Source: Sporomusa acidovorans (GTDB lineage: Bacteria > Bacillota > Negativicutes > Sporomusales > Sporomusaceae). Taken from it: a stretch of 64,000 nt of DNA. The position numbers and the translations under genes are program-made. The notes beneath the pieces were generated by a model. That model had not been told where the DNA came from. It ran no database searches and saw nothing but the letters and a program-made list of their open reading frames with translations. Location of the stretch: positions 45,678 through 109,677 of the forward strand of contig NZ_FNAM01000016.1 of NCBI RefSeq assembly GCF_900101845.1, given 5' to 3'. This document shows, piece after piece, positions 9,090 to 16,432 of this stretch; positions within the stretch are counted from its first letter, which is position 1, and the number at the start of each line of letters is the position of its first letter.

Positions 9090-10373
9090 ATGAAAGGTCT
9101 GGAAGGAATTAGGGTAATCGATTTCTCACAATATGTAGCTGCGCCGGCGTGCCCGAGAATTCTGGGGGAAATGTGTGCGGACGTCATTAAAATTGAGCCG
9201 CTAACTGGTGATGAACAACGAACACAGGGCGCAAGCTATGGCATGATACCTGATGAAATTGAAAATCGGGGATATGACCAAGCCAACACAAATAAAAAGT
9301 GGGTCAGTATTAACGTGAAGCATCCGGAAGGAATGAATTTTGCGCTGAAACTCATAGGCGATGCCGATATTTTTGTTACCAATATGCGGGATGGAGCCTT
9401 GAAGCGATTGGGATTGGATTATGAGACGCTAAGCAAGAAGTTTCCACAGCTTGTTTGGGCTCAAGCCAGAGGCTATGGCGAAAGAGGGCCAATGAAAGAT
9501 GCGAAAGGTTTTGACGCCACATCTTATTCGGCCCGTGGCGGTTATGCGTTGAATTGCCCCCAAAAGGGAGATGCGCCTGCCAATATGCCGGTGGCGATCG
9601 GCGACTGGAACGCTTCTATGGCTTTGACTTCCGGGGTTCTGGCCGCATTAGTGAGAAGACTGAAGACAGGAAAAGGCGATAGAGTTTCTGTTAATCTCTA
9701 TCATGTGGCTCTCTGGGGAATGCAAATACCGATTATTTCCCGGCAGGATGGACTTGAGTATCCGAAGTCAAGAAAAACAATGCCCTGTCCGACGAACAAT
9801 TCCTATTGTTCCAAGGATGGTATTTGGTTTATTATTTGCTTTGGTCACTACAACAAATATCATGAGCTGGTATTCAGAACCATTGGTCTGGATGATCTGA
9901 TTGGCCAGAAAGACGTGGAGTCTCTGGAAGGATTTCAGGAAAACGGGAAACATGTTTATGTTATCAAACGTATGGAAGAAGCATTCCGGCAGAAAAACTA
10001 TGCCGAATGGGAAAAACTTTTTCTTGAGAATGATATTCCATTTGAAAAATGCTTTTCTGTGGATGATATCCTTGCGGATGAGGAAGCTTACGCTAATGAT
10101 GCGCTGCGGCATTTCCATTATGATCGTTTTGGCGACAAAGTAATGCCTACGACTCCCATTCGATTGTGGAGCGTTGGGGACCCGGATATCTGGATCGCTA
10201 AACCTGTGGGGTACGATACGAAGACATATATGCTGCAGTATGGTTATAACGAAGATGAGATTAGCAAGCTGGCAAAAGACGGTGTTGTGAAAATATATGC
10301 AGGAGAGCCGTTGCAGTTTCATAAAGCTGAAAAAACTTCTGCCAAAATTCCGCTTCCCGGTTATAACCCTTAA
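9090..10373 (+). CDS. CaiB/BaiF-type (class III) CoA-transferase
   Basis: 427 residues. Family features are the N-terminus GIRVIDFSQYVAAPACPRILGEMCADVIKIE (key part FSQYVAAPACPRILGE) and Asp172 in the IGDWNASM segment, the expected catalytic aspartate. Length and motif style resemble the 2-hydroxyacyl or arylacrylate CoA-transferases (HadA/FldA, CarA) more than CaiB; this is from memory only. It is preceded by AAAGGAAAAGGGG and lies 22 bp before the thioesterase gene, so the two are co-transcribed. It probably exchanges CoA between a product acyl-CoA and the incoming acid, saving ATP. Confidence 0.88.
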   Translation: MKGLEGIRVIDFSQYVAAPACPRILGEMCADVIKIEPLTGDEQRTQGASYGMIPDEIENRGYDQANTNKKWVSINVKHPEGMNFALKLIGDADIFVTNMRDGALKRLGLDYETLSKKFPQLVWAQARGYGERGPMKDAKGFDATSYSARGGYALNCPQKGDAPANMPVAIGDWNASMALTSGVLAALVRRLKTGKGDRVSVNLYHVALWGMQIPIISRQDGLEYPKSRKTMPCPTNNSYCSKDGIWFIICFGHYNKYHELVFRTIGLDDLIGQKDVESLEGFQENGKHVYVIKRMEEAFRQKNYAEWEKLFLENDIPFEKCFSVDDILADEEAYANDALRHFHYDRFGDKVMPTTPIRLWSVGDPDIWIAKPVGYDTKTYMLQYGYNEDEISKLAKDGVVKIYAGEPLQFHKAEKTSAKIPLPGYNP

Positions 10374-10395
10374 CCAAAACGGAGGTAATCTGATT

Positions 10396-10809
10396 ATGGC
10401 GAGTGATTGTTATAAAGATACTCTCATAGAGGCACTTGGTATTCAAGTAATTGAAATAGATGATAAGCAGGTTGTTGCAACCATGCCGGTCAATACGGCG
10501 ACCCGTCAGCCGTTTGGGCGCTTGCATGGGGGAGCGTCGGTAGCGTTAGCGGAAACGGCAGCTAGTTTAGGTACCTATTACTTTATCAATAAAGACGCGG
10601 AATATGCCGTTGGTATAGAAATAAATGCCAATCATGTCCGGGGAAAAACGGATGGAATTGTCACGGCGGTGGCCAAGCCTGTTCATCGCGGGAGAACGAT
10701 TATGGTATGGAATATTAGAATCCATGATGAAGCGGGAAATCTTATCTGTATTTCAAGATGCACGATGGGGGTATTTCCCAAAAAGAGTAATAGCAATCGC
10801 CGCCTTTAG
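10396..10809 (+). CDS. PaaI-type hotdog-fold acyl-CoA thioesterase
   Basis: 137 residues. The family signature GRLHGGASVALAETAAS (about 38-54) is present, with HGG and the downstream Glu/Thr expected at the active site. A longer frame begins upstream at 10297, but the GGAGGT at 10381-10386 points to the ATG at 10396, which gives the usual length. It hydrolyses acyl- or aryl-CoA esters and probably frees trapped CoA for the pathway encoded just upstream. Its stop overlaps by 4 bp the stop of the convergent deacylase gene. Confidence 0.85.
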   Translation: MASDCYKDTLIEALGIQVIEIDDKQVVATMPVNTATRQPFGRLHGGASVALAETAASLGTYYFINKDAEYAVGIEINANHVRGKTDGIVTAVAKPVHRGRTIMVWNIRIHDEAGNLICISRCTMGVFPKKSNSNRRL

Positions 10810-11258
10810 TCAGCTTCTAAAAATGCCACAATGTGATTTAAGTGTATTAATGCTTCCGGGGCGATTTTTAGTGTTCGGTTTGCCTGGCCTGAGCCGCCAT
10901 ATACAAAGGGGTACTGTAAAAGCTTTTTGTCAAATATGGTTGGCAGAGTAAGGCCGACCATAGGGGTGTCGCCGGGGGAAAAGCCGGTAATTGCCCGAAC
11001 CTTATTCTTATTTGCCAGCTTTGCTTGAGAAACACTTAAAATTTTTGCAATTTGCTCAAAGTCAATATGGCTCCGGCTGCCCGCAAAAATGATGGAATAG
11101 TAGCCTTTGTCGGTTTGAATAATTAAAGTGGGAGCCGTTTGACCAGTTTCAATACCAAAATAGGCGGCTCCCGCCGCTGCTGAATAAATTTGTTTATCAT
11201 GCATGATGAATTCGTATTCGAGATTAGCCTTATCCAAAGTACTTTTAACTATATCCAT
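10806..11258 (-). CDS. YbaK/EbsC-type aminoacyl-tRNA deacylase
   Basis: 150-residue protein of the YbaK/ProX family, which hydrolyses mischarged tRNA such as Cys- or Ala-tRNA(Pro). Seen are the N-terminal YEFIMHDK segment, the TLIIQTDKGYY strand with the lysine expected to contact tRNA, and the FVYGGSGQANRTLKI C-terminal signature (GGSG...TLKI). It is a stand-alone editing domain. The start has an AAAGGAATT ribosome site on the minus strand. The gene points away from the DUF362 gene and converges on the thioesterase gene. No link to the neighbouring CoA metabolism is apparent. Confidence 0.85.
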   Translation of the reverse strand: MDIVKSTLDKANLEYEFIMHDKQIYSAAAGAAYFGIETGQTAPTLIIQTDKGYYSIIFAGSRSHIDFEQIAKILSVSQAKLANKNKVRAITGFSPGDTPMVGLTLPTIFDKKLLQYPFVYGGSGQANRTLKIAPEALIHLNHIVAFLEAD

Positions 11259-11343
11259 TTCTAATTAATTCCTTTCTGTATAGTATATATACATATTTTA
11301 ACAGCAATTGAGGACTAAAACAAACAACCTGGTTATAAATTGA

Positions 11344-11390
11344 AAAACCAGAGCTGATGGCTTATTACAATGAGCCGTTGCTCTGGTTTT
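11344..11390. other. Strong hairpin between divergent genes
   Basis: AAAACCAGAGC pairs with GCTCTGGTTTT, and inside it GGCT (11359-11362) pairs with AGCC (11373-11376). It resembles a terminator but has no gene ending at it, since both flanking genes read outward. It may be a remnant or a small-RNA terminator. Confidence 0.4.
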
Positions 11391-11426
11391 GTTGTGAAGA
11401 TAGTAGTGAAAAATGATAAAAACCTC

Positions 11427-11457
11427 TTGACATAGAGTTAACTCTAAGTTGTAAGAT
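11427..11457 (+). promoter_or_regulatory. MerR-type promoter/operator
   Basis: TTGACA (11427-11432) and TAAGAT (11452-11457) are 19 bp apart. That is longer than the usual 17 bp and typical of promoters that need MerR-family activators. The spacer is filled by AGAGTTAACTCT (11435-11446), a perfect palindrome that extends imperfectly to ACATAGAGTTAACTCTAAGT. It drives the DUF362 gene 43 bp downstream. No MerR gene is in the window. Confidence 0.6.
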
Positions 11458-11499
11458 TAAGTGCATATACTAAGTGATAACTTATGGGAGGGAAAATTT

Positions 11500-12606
11500 A
11501 TGGCAAGTAAAGTTTATTTCGTCAATTTACGGGCAAGAAGCGATAAAAGCAATAAGGTTAGTAAAATTAGAAAATTGTTTGATTGTGCCGGCTTGAATGA
11601 ACTGCTTCACCAGGATGATCTTACGGGTGTGAAATTACATTTTGGCGAGCGCGGCAGTGATGGGTTTATTAATCCGGTTTTTGTGCGTCAGGTGGTTGAT
11701 AAGATTAAGGAAAATGGAGCGAAGCCTTTTCTTACCGATACCAATACTCTCTATTCGGGAAGCAGGCATAATGCGGTTGATCATTTGCTGACGGCTCTGG
11801 AACACGGTTTTGATTACACGGTAACCGGGGCGCCGCTTATTATTGCCGATGGCTTGCGCAGCGAAAATATTGCCGAAGTTCTGATTGAGAAAAAACATTT
11901 TCATAAGGTAAAATTGGCGAAAGATATTGTTAGTGCTGATAGCCTAATTGTTTTATCCCATTTTAAAGGGCATGAAATGGCCGGTTTTGGCGGAGCAATA
12001 AAAAATCTCGCCATGGGCGGTGCTCCGGCCGTCGGCAAAAAAGAACAACATGCAACGAAGATTATTGTTGATCAGGATAAATGCATTGGCTGTGGAAAGT
12101 GCTGTACCGTTTGTCCGGAAAAAGCAATTACGCTGAACAATCAAAAAGCAGGTATTGCTTTGGATAAGTGCATTGGCTGCGGTGAATGTTTAACCGTATG
12201 TCCGGTAAAGGCGACCGGCATGGATTGGCAGACAGATTTGACAGACCTTATTGAGCGTATGACTGAATATGGGTATGGTGTCACGAAAGCCCATGAGAAT
12301 CGCATTGGCTATATCAATTTTCTCTTGAATATCACTCCTGATTGTGACTGTGTTCCCTGGAGTGATGCGCCGATTGTGCCTGATATCGGTTTCTTGGCAT
12401 CGACAGATCCTGTTGCGATTGATCAAGCCAGCTATGATCTGGTTAATAAACAGACAGGATTAGCTGCTTCTTTTCTTACCGGCAACTGTGAGGCCGGTGC
12501 CGATAAGTTTCAGGGTTTGCGTTCGCATATCGACGGTACCATTCAATTGCGCTATGGTGAGGAGATTGGCATGGGCAGCCGCGAGTATGAATTAATTACC
12601 TTATAA
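11500..12606 (+). CDS. DUF362 protein with two [4Fe-4S] ferredoxin motifs
   Basis: 368 residues. The N-terminal two-thirds is the DUF362 domain (LKLHFGERGSDGF-like motif near residue 50). A ferredoxin insert at about 190-245 carries CIGCGKCCTVCP and CIGCGECLTVCP, enough for two [4Fe-4S] clusters. The frame is open from 11461, but the GGGAGG at 11487-11492 selects the ATG at 11500. DUF362-ferredoxin proteins are common in acetogens and clostridia; their reaction is not established. The MerR-type promoter upstream suggests induction by a metal, an electrophile or another small molecule. A terminator shared with the convergent small gene follows. Confidence 0.85.
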   Translation: MASKVYFVNLRARSDKSNKVSKIRKLFDCAGLNELLHQDDLTGVKLHFGERGSDGFINPVFVRQVVDKIKENGAKPFLTDTNTLYSGSRHNAVDHLLTALEHGFDYTVTGAPLIIADGLRSENIAEVLIEKKHFHKVKLAKDIVSADSLIVLSHFKGHEMAGFGGAIKNLAMGGAPAVGKKEQHATKIIVDQDKCIGCGKCCTVCPEKAITLNNQKAGIALDKCIGCGECLTVCPVKATGMDWQTDLTDLIERMTEYGYGVTKAHENRIGYINFLLNITPDCDCVPWSDAPIVPDIGFLASTDPVAIDQASYDLVNKQTGLAASFLTGNCEAGADKFQGLRSHIDGTIQLRYGEEIGMGSREYELITL

Positions 12607-12638
12607 ACAGGTATTTATTATCATACCAGCAATGAAAT

Positions 12639-12660
12639 AAGAGCAGCTTAGGCTGCTCTT
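12639..12660. terminator. Bidirectional terminator
   Basis: AAGAGCAGC / GCTGCTCTT with a 4-nt loop, placed between the DUF362 gene and the convergent 41-residue gene, whose stop codon overlaps it. Confidence 0.65.
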
Positions 12661-12784
12661 ACGTTGCGGGATGATTAGGACCGGAGAGATGCTTATCGCC
12701 GGTAACCTCTTTATTTTTCAGGCTTTGGTTTTGAGCTTTTGCACGTTTCTGCGCTATAGAGTCATTAGCATTATTTTTAGCCAC
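12659..12784 (-). CDS. Small hydrophilic protein, 41 residues
   Basis: A GTG start with an excellent Shine-Dalgarno (GGAGGTGAT on the minus strand, 12789-12797) opens a 41-codon frame rich in Lys, Asn and Gln, beginning VAKNNANDSIAQKRAKAQNQ and ending HLSGPNHPAT. It has no hydrophobic stretch. Composition recalls small spore proteins, but I do not recognise a family. CCCGCAA/TTGCGGG (12796-12802 and 12812-12818) forms a hairpin that covers part of the ribosome site and could control translation. It ends in the terminator shared with the DUF362 gene. Confidence 0.6.
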   Translation of the reverse strand: MAKNNANDSIAQKRAKAQNQSLKNKEVTGDKHLSGPNHPAT

Positions 12785-12851
12785 AGTATCACCTCCCCGC
12801 AAGTATATTGTTTGCGGGATCAATTATATAAATACAAAGAGAAAAAACAAC

Positions 12852-12938
12852 TTATTTTCTACGGCGCGAACAGATATACTGGGAAATACTGATGCCAACC
12901 AAACCCAAAAGAGAGAAGGCTAACAGTAATTCTTCCAT
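12852..12938 (-). CDS. Tiny hydrophobic peptide, 28 residues
   Basis: Frame beginning MEELLLAFSLLGLVGIS and ending in the basic tail CSRRRK. It has one predicted membrane segment (about residues 4-22) followed by arginines, so the N-terminus would face out and the C-terminus in. An AGGAG precedes the ATG at normal distance. It is one of five consecutive tiny minus-strand genes. No known function; coding is inferred from the ribosome site and the clean amphipathic layout. Confidence 0.45.
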   Translation of the reverse strand: MEELLLAFSLLGLVGISISQYICSRRRK

Positions 12939-13027
12939 ACCGTAACGCTCCTATTACTGTAATTTTTATCTAGTATAGTATATGGAAATTGACAGTAAAA
13001 GGTTACATAGTAAAGCTGACAAGGCGG

Positions 13028-13201
13028 CTAATCGGCCGCCCCGTCTGTAAAAAATTTTTCAAATGCTTCTCGATGTTTATGTTCATTGGTCATGGCTTCG
13101 GAAATGATGGATTTGTTGATTTGCTCCCGGCTTAACGCGTTATCGCCGGCACTCATAGCATATTCGCTTGCAAATGATTCCATTTCGGTTTTTTTGTGCA
13201 T
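13028..13201 (-). CDS. Small acidic hypothetical protein, 57 residues
   Basis: The ATG at 13201 (reverse) is preceded by GGAGGTGATT, a near-perfect ribosome site. The protein begins MHKKTEMESFASEYAMSAGD and ends FEKFFTDGAAD. It is charged, probably helical and soluble, with no signal peptide. An inverted repeat GGCGGC/GCCGCC lies at its 3' end (13023-13040) without a T-run. I recognise no family; sporulation-related expression is only a guess from the group's size and strand. Confidence 0.6.
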   Translation of the reverse strand: MHKKTEMESFASEYAMSAGDNALSREQINKSIISEAMTNEHKHREAFEKFFTDGAAD

Positions 13202-13263
13202 ACAATCACCTCCTGCAGGTAGTTTTCCCAGATTAACGAATTGAATAAGGTAAATGTAATAAG

Positions 13264-13440
13264 TTATTTTATCTCATAGCCCTGTTCGCTGTTTACTTGA
13301 TCGGACGGTATTAGTTTGACTGAAGTCTGATAGGTTAACGGTAGCGCACTGGCGACATTGAAATAAGCGTCGGCATAATTGCTTGCAATAACCGTTTCGC
13401 CGGTTTCCTTGCCGTCGATGATAATCCGGTATACGGGCAT
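13264..13440 (-). CDS. Small hypothetical protein, 58 residues
   Basis: The ATG at 13440 (reverse) follows AAAGGAGAA at good spacing. The protein begins MPVYRIIIDGKETGETVIAS and looks like a compact beta-rich domain with alternating hydrophobic residues, then a polar tail ending YEIK. There is no signal peptide or membrane segment. No recognised family. Confidence 0.6.
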   Translation of the reverse strand: MPVYRIIIDGKETGETVIASNYADAYFNVASALPLTYQTSVKLIPSDQVNSEQGYEIK

Positions 13441-13468
13441 GGTGTTCTCCTTTCCTATATTAAGTGTA

Positions 13469-13603
13469 TTATTTTGGCCGGGCCGGTTTGGTTTGTATAT
13501 TTTGTTCCTGGCTGCTTATTCGGTTCGGAACATCTTTGGGATCTCCCAGCGTTACCTTCTTTGAATCAAAACCATTTTTAATTGATTGTCTGATAATCGA
13601 CAT
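13469..13603 (-). CDS. Small basic hypothetical protein, 44 residues
   Basis: A strong ribosome site GGAGGTGA precedes the ATG at 13603 (reverse), so a longer upstream frame is not used. The protein begins MSIIRQSIKNGFDSKKVTLG and ends KPARPK. It is basic and polar with no membrane segment. It is the first gene of the minus-strand run of five and is separated from the next by 28 bp. No recognised family. Confidence 0.6.
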   Translation of the reverse strand: MSIIRQSIKNGFDSKKVTLGDPKDVPNRISSQEQNIQTKPARPK

Positions 13604-13652
13604 TTCGTTCACCTCCGCAATTAGTTTGCCCAATGAATAAGCAATCCGGCAT

Positions 13653-13682
13653 TGACAAAAATGTCCATTCAAGAGTACAATA
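13653..13682 (+). promoter_or_regulatory. Sigma-A promoter
   Basis: TTGACA (13653-13658), an 18-bp spacer and TACAAT (13677-13682). It points towards the thioesterase gene at 13772, but a terminator-like hairpin lies immediately downstream at 13702-13725. Confidence 0.6.
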
Positions 13683-13701
13683 TATAAGTGAATTTCTACC
13701 A

Positions 13702-13725
13702 GCATGCTGATAGCGTGCTTTTTTA
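13702..13725 (+). terminator. Terminator-like hairpin in the leader
   Basis: AGCATGC / GCGTGCT with a 5-nt loop followed by six T. It lies only about 20 bp after the predicted -10 box, so it would end a transcript of roughly 35 nt or act as an attenuator of the thioesterase gene. Confidence 0.5.
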
Positions 13726-13771
13726 TTTATATCATTTTATATCATTACGAATTAGGAATAGGATAAGGTAA

Positions 13772-14176
13772 ATGATAACAGTAAGAGAAAAAGTAAGATT
13801 TGTTGAAACCGATTTGATGGGGGTGGTTCATCACTCCAATTATTTTCGCTGGTTTGAGATGGCCAGGGTTGAGTATTTGCGGCAGATTGGTATTTTGCTC
13901 ACCGACATGATGGCTGAGGATATCGTATTTCCCATTACCGACGTCGAATGTAAGTACCGTGCGTCAGCTAAATTTGATGACTATATCTTAATCGAAGCTG
14001 TTTTGGCTGAGGTATCCAAGGTAAAAATGGTATTTACTTATCGTGTGCTAAGAGAAAAAGACGGCGCCCTGTTAGCTACCGGGCGTACCCAAAATGCCTT
14101 TACGAATAAACAGGGGAAAGTGGTTCGTCTACCGGACAAGTACTTTGATAAACTGAATAAGCCTTCCCAATGTTGA
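13772..14176 (+). CDS. YbgC/4HBT-type acyl-CoA thioesterase
   Basis: 134 residues, single hotdog fold of the 4-hydroxybenzoyl-CoA thioesterase family. The signature ETDLMGVVHHSNYFRWFEMAR (key part DLMGVVHHSNYF, about 14-25) includes the catalytic Asp and the VHHSNY helix start. The ATG at 13772 follows AAGGTAA. YbgC-type enzymes hydrolyse short-chain or aromatic acyl-CoA. It stands alone with its own promoter, followed by the murI promoter. Confidence 0.85.
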   Translation: MITVREKVRFVETDLMGVVHHSNYFRWFEMARVEYLRQIGILLTDMMAEDIVFPITDVECKYRASAKFDDYILIEAVLAEVSKVKMVFTYRVLREKDGALLATGRTQNAFTNKQGKVVRLPDKYFDKLNKPSQC

Positions 14177-14195
14177 GACTTTACTGTATTAACGA

Positions 14196-14225
14196 TTGAC
14201 AACGGTCTCGGCCGCTGCATATTAT
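14196..14225 (+). promoter_or_regulatory. Sigma-A promoter of murI
   Basis: TTGACA (14196-14201), an 18-bp spacer and TATTAT (14220-14225), 41 bp before the murI start. Confidence 0.65.
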
Positions 14226-14266
14226 ATATGGCGCCAAGAGAGACTAATCTGATAGGAGGTGGCGTC

Positions 14267-15097
14267 ATGGGAGATAATGCGCCAATCGGGATATTTGATT
14301 CCGGACTGGGTGGGCTTACAGTTGTCAGAGAAGTTCTTAGTCTGCTGCCGGGAGAAGATATTATTTATTTTGGCGATACGGCCCGTACCCCCTATGGTTC
14401 ACGGCCACCGGCCGAAATTTTAGGTTTTATGCAAGAGATCTTAACCTTCTTCTCTGCGCAAAAAGTCAAAATGGCCATTGTTGCCTGTAATACGATGACG
14501 GCACTTGGTCTTGAACAGGCCAAAACCAAGTTTCCGTTTTTATTAATAGGAGTAAATAATGGGGCTGAAGCCGCCCTTCATGTCAGCCGCAATAAGCGGA
14601 TTGGTGTTATCGCTACCGAAGCCACCATTAACAGTGGCAAACATGCTAAGGCTCTTAAGGACAAGGATTCCTTAGTGACAGTATACCCGCAGGCTTGTCC
14701 GCAATTTGTGCCGCTTATCGAGCAGGAAAAATTGTCTGGCCCTGAGATTGAACATGCCGCACGGGAACACCTGGCTCCGCTTGCTGAGGGCGGTATTGAT
14801 ACATTGATACTGGGATGTACGCACTATCCGTTTATCAGTCCTTTGATTAGCGATATTATGGGCTCTGGAGTCACCCTTGTCGATCCCGCCAGGGAAACGG
14901 CTGCACAGGCGAGGACTGAGCTTGCCCGTCATAATAAACTGGCTACACGCTCCCAAGGAACGGTGCAGTTATGTTTTTCGGCCGATCTTAAAAGGGCGGA
15001 GAGATTTACCGCCTGTGCGATTGATTTTTCCCGGGAGCGGAGTTTGGCACCTAGATTTGAATTAATTCATTTACAGGATTATTGCTTAAAAGTTTAA
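14267..15097 (+). CDS. murI: Glutamate racemase
   Basis: 276 residues; makes D-glutamate for peptidoglycan. The two catalytic cysteines are Cys74 in ACNTMTA and Cys184 in GCTHYPF, and the N-terminal GIFDSGLGGLTV contains the active-site Asp11. The reading frame extends upstream to 14228, but AGGAGGT at 14254-14260 selects the ATG at 14267. It begins a long same-strand run that ends with rph, rdgB and a phosphodiesterase. Confidence 0.95.
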   Translation: MGDNAPIGIFDSGLGGLTVVREVLSLLPGEDIIYFGDTARTPYGSRPPAEILGFMQEILTFFSAQKVKMAIVACNTMTALGLEQAKTKFPFLLIGVNNGAEAALHVSRNKRIGVIATEATINSGKHAKALKDKDSLVTVYPQACPQFVPLIEQEKLSGPEIEHAAREHLAPLAEGGIDTLILGCTHYPFISPLISDIMGSGVTLVDPARETAAQARTELARHNKLATRSQGTVQLCFSADLKRAERFTACAIDFSRERSLAPRFELIHLQDYCLKV

Positions 15098-15139
15098 TAA
15101 CAGGGTTTCTTACCGATGCCCGGATACGGAGGCCGTATT

Positions 15140-15682
15140 GTGGAATTTTTAATTGGTTTGGTTGTTATTGTTCTATGTGCGATAGCTGGAGTATGGTTGT
15201 TTATTGCTCATAAGGGCGATGCTCATTTTACATTTATCGTGGAGCAGAGAACTGATTTTACTCTTAAAGAGATAACGCAGGAAAGCGCAACTTTTTCAAC
15301 CACTGTGCCATTTGTTAATGACGGAAAACAGGATGGCACTTTGATGGACGTATTCCCCCGTCACTTTTTGCCGTCAGAACAGTTTGATGCTGTGGACACC
15401 GATTCGCGGTTGACACTTGCTAGTGCCAACCGGACTGATGGCTATTGGGAAGCCTGTATAATTCCGGTGACTACCGGTGGATCGATAATTTTGACAGTTA
15501 AATTTACCGCCAAAGCGGGAGATATCAAAACTGCACTCCAAGATATGGTGGATATGCCTATCGACATTGTCTATCAGGTAGTTGCTCGCAGTCTGTGGTA
15601 CATTGCTAAAGAGCGGTTGGTTATGACCGCTGAGGAAATACATAGGGCGCTTGCTGCCGGCATCGAGACTGCAGCCAGATAG
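15140..15682 (+). CDS. Membrane-anchored protein of unknown function
   Basis: I choose the GTG at 15140 because CGGAGG (15127-15132) is 7 nt upstream. The alternative ATG at 15116 lacks a ribosome site. The resulting 180-residue protein has one N-terminal membrane helix (about residues 3-21, FLIGLVVIVLCAIAGVWLF) and a soluble, probably extracytoplasmic domain rich in beta strands. Its start is 43 bp after murI and its end 11 bp before the F420-ligase-like gene, so it belongs to this operon. I recognise no family. Confidence 0.7.
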   Translation: MEFLIGLVVIVLCAIAGVWLFIAHKGDAHFTFIVEQRTDFTLKEITQESATFSTTVPFVNDGKQDGTLMDVFPRHFLPSEQFDAVDTDSRLTLASANRTDGYWEACIIPVTTGGSIILTVKFTAKAGDIKTALQDMVDMPIDIVYQVVARSLWYIAKERLVMTAEEIHRALAAGIETAAR

Positions 15683-15693
15683 GAGGAACAGAC

Positions 15694-16365
15694 ATGACAG
15701 AGCAGGCAATAGAACTAAAATCAGTACCTACCCGTATCTTAACGGATAAAGATAATATTGTTGATGTAATTGAAAAATACACGAAAGAAGATATTGGCCC
15801 TTATGATGTAGTGTCGGTGGCAGAAAGTGTTGTCGCGATTACCCAGGGGCGATTTGTCCGGCCGGAAGAAATTCAGCCAACGCTGCTGGCAAGGGTGCTT
15901 TGCCGGTTTATCCCCAAAGAGGGAAGCCTGGCGAGTGCTTACGGCATGCAGACTGTCATGAATGCAGAAGGCAGCTTTCGGGTAACATGGGCTTTATTTA
16001 TCGGGATGTTAGGCAAGCTGGTGGGGCGAAGAGGCTTATTTTATGAGCTGGCCGGTGAGCAGGCAGCACTGATTGACGATGTTACCGGTACGATGCCGCC
16101 TTTTGATAAACATCTTGTTTATGGCCCGTCCGAACCGAAAAAGGTAGCAGAAGCCATAAAAGAGCGCTTGGGCTGTTACGGCGCTGTTGTTGCCGATGTT
16201 AATGATCTCAAACGATCGAGAATTGTCGGTATAACCGATGGGTTAGATCCTAAAGAAATCGCACATATGCTCGTTCATAACCCCTTTGGGAATGCCAGTC
16301 AAAAAACGCCGATTGTTATTATCAAGAATTACGGCTTAGCAGCACAAAAAGCGACCGCACAATAA
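15694..16365 (+). CDS. Coenzyme F420-0:L-glutamate ligase-like protein
   Basis: 223 residues resembling the CofE/FbiB ligase fold (PF01996). Seen are SVAESVVAITQGR (about 47-59), the GMQTVMNAEG segment, and VVADVNDLKR near residue 170, a likely metal- and nucleotide-binding region. Firmicutes of this type do not normally make F420, and no other F420 gene is in the window, so it probably adds glutamate or another amino acid to a different substrate, or has lost ligase activity. The ribosome site is AGGAGGAA. It is followed by a hairpin before the dehydratase-like gene. Confidence 0.7.
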   Translation: MTEQAIELKSVPTRILTDKDNIVDVIEKYTKEDIGPYDVVSVAESVVAITQGRFVRPEEIQPTLLARVLCRFIPKEGSLASAYGMQTVMNAEGSFRVTWALFIGMLGKLVGRRGLFYELAGEQAALIDDVTGTMPPFDKHLVYGPSEPKKVAEAIKERLGCYGAVVADVNDLKRSRIVGITDGLDPKEIAHMLVHNPFGNASQKTPIVIIKNYGLAAQKATAQ

Positions 16366-16380
16366 ATCAATTTTGCCAAG

Positions 16381-16408
16381 AACAGAGGGTAGACTGCTAT
16401 CCTCTGTT
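16381..16408 (+). terminator. Hairpin inside the operon
   Basis: AACAGAGG / CCTCTGTT with an inner GTAG/CTAT pairing, followed by TTAAAT. The T-tail is short, so it may only partly terminate. Confidence 0.5.
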
Positions 16409-16432
16409 TTAAATATCTAGGAGGCTGATTAT

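Noticed and set aside
9768..10322. 184-codon minus-strand frame inside the CoA-transferase gene
   Set aside because: No ribosome site or recognisable motif; overlaps an intact family member.
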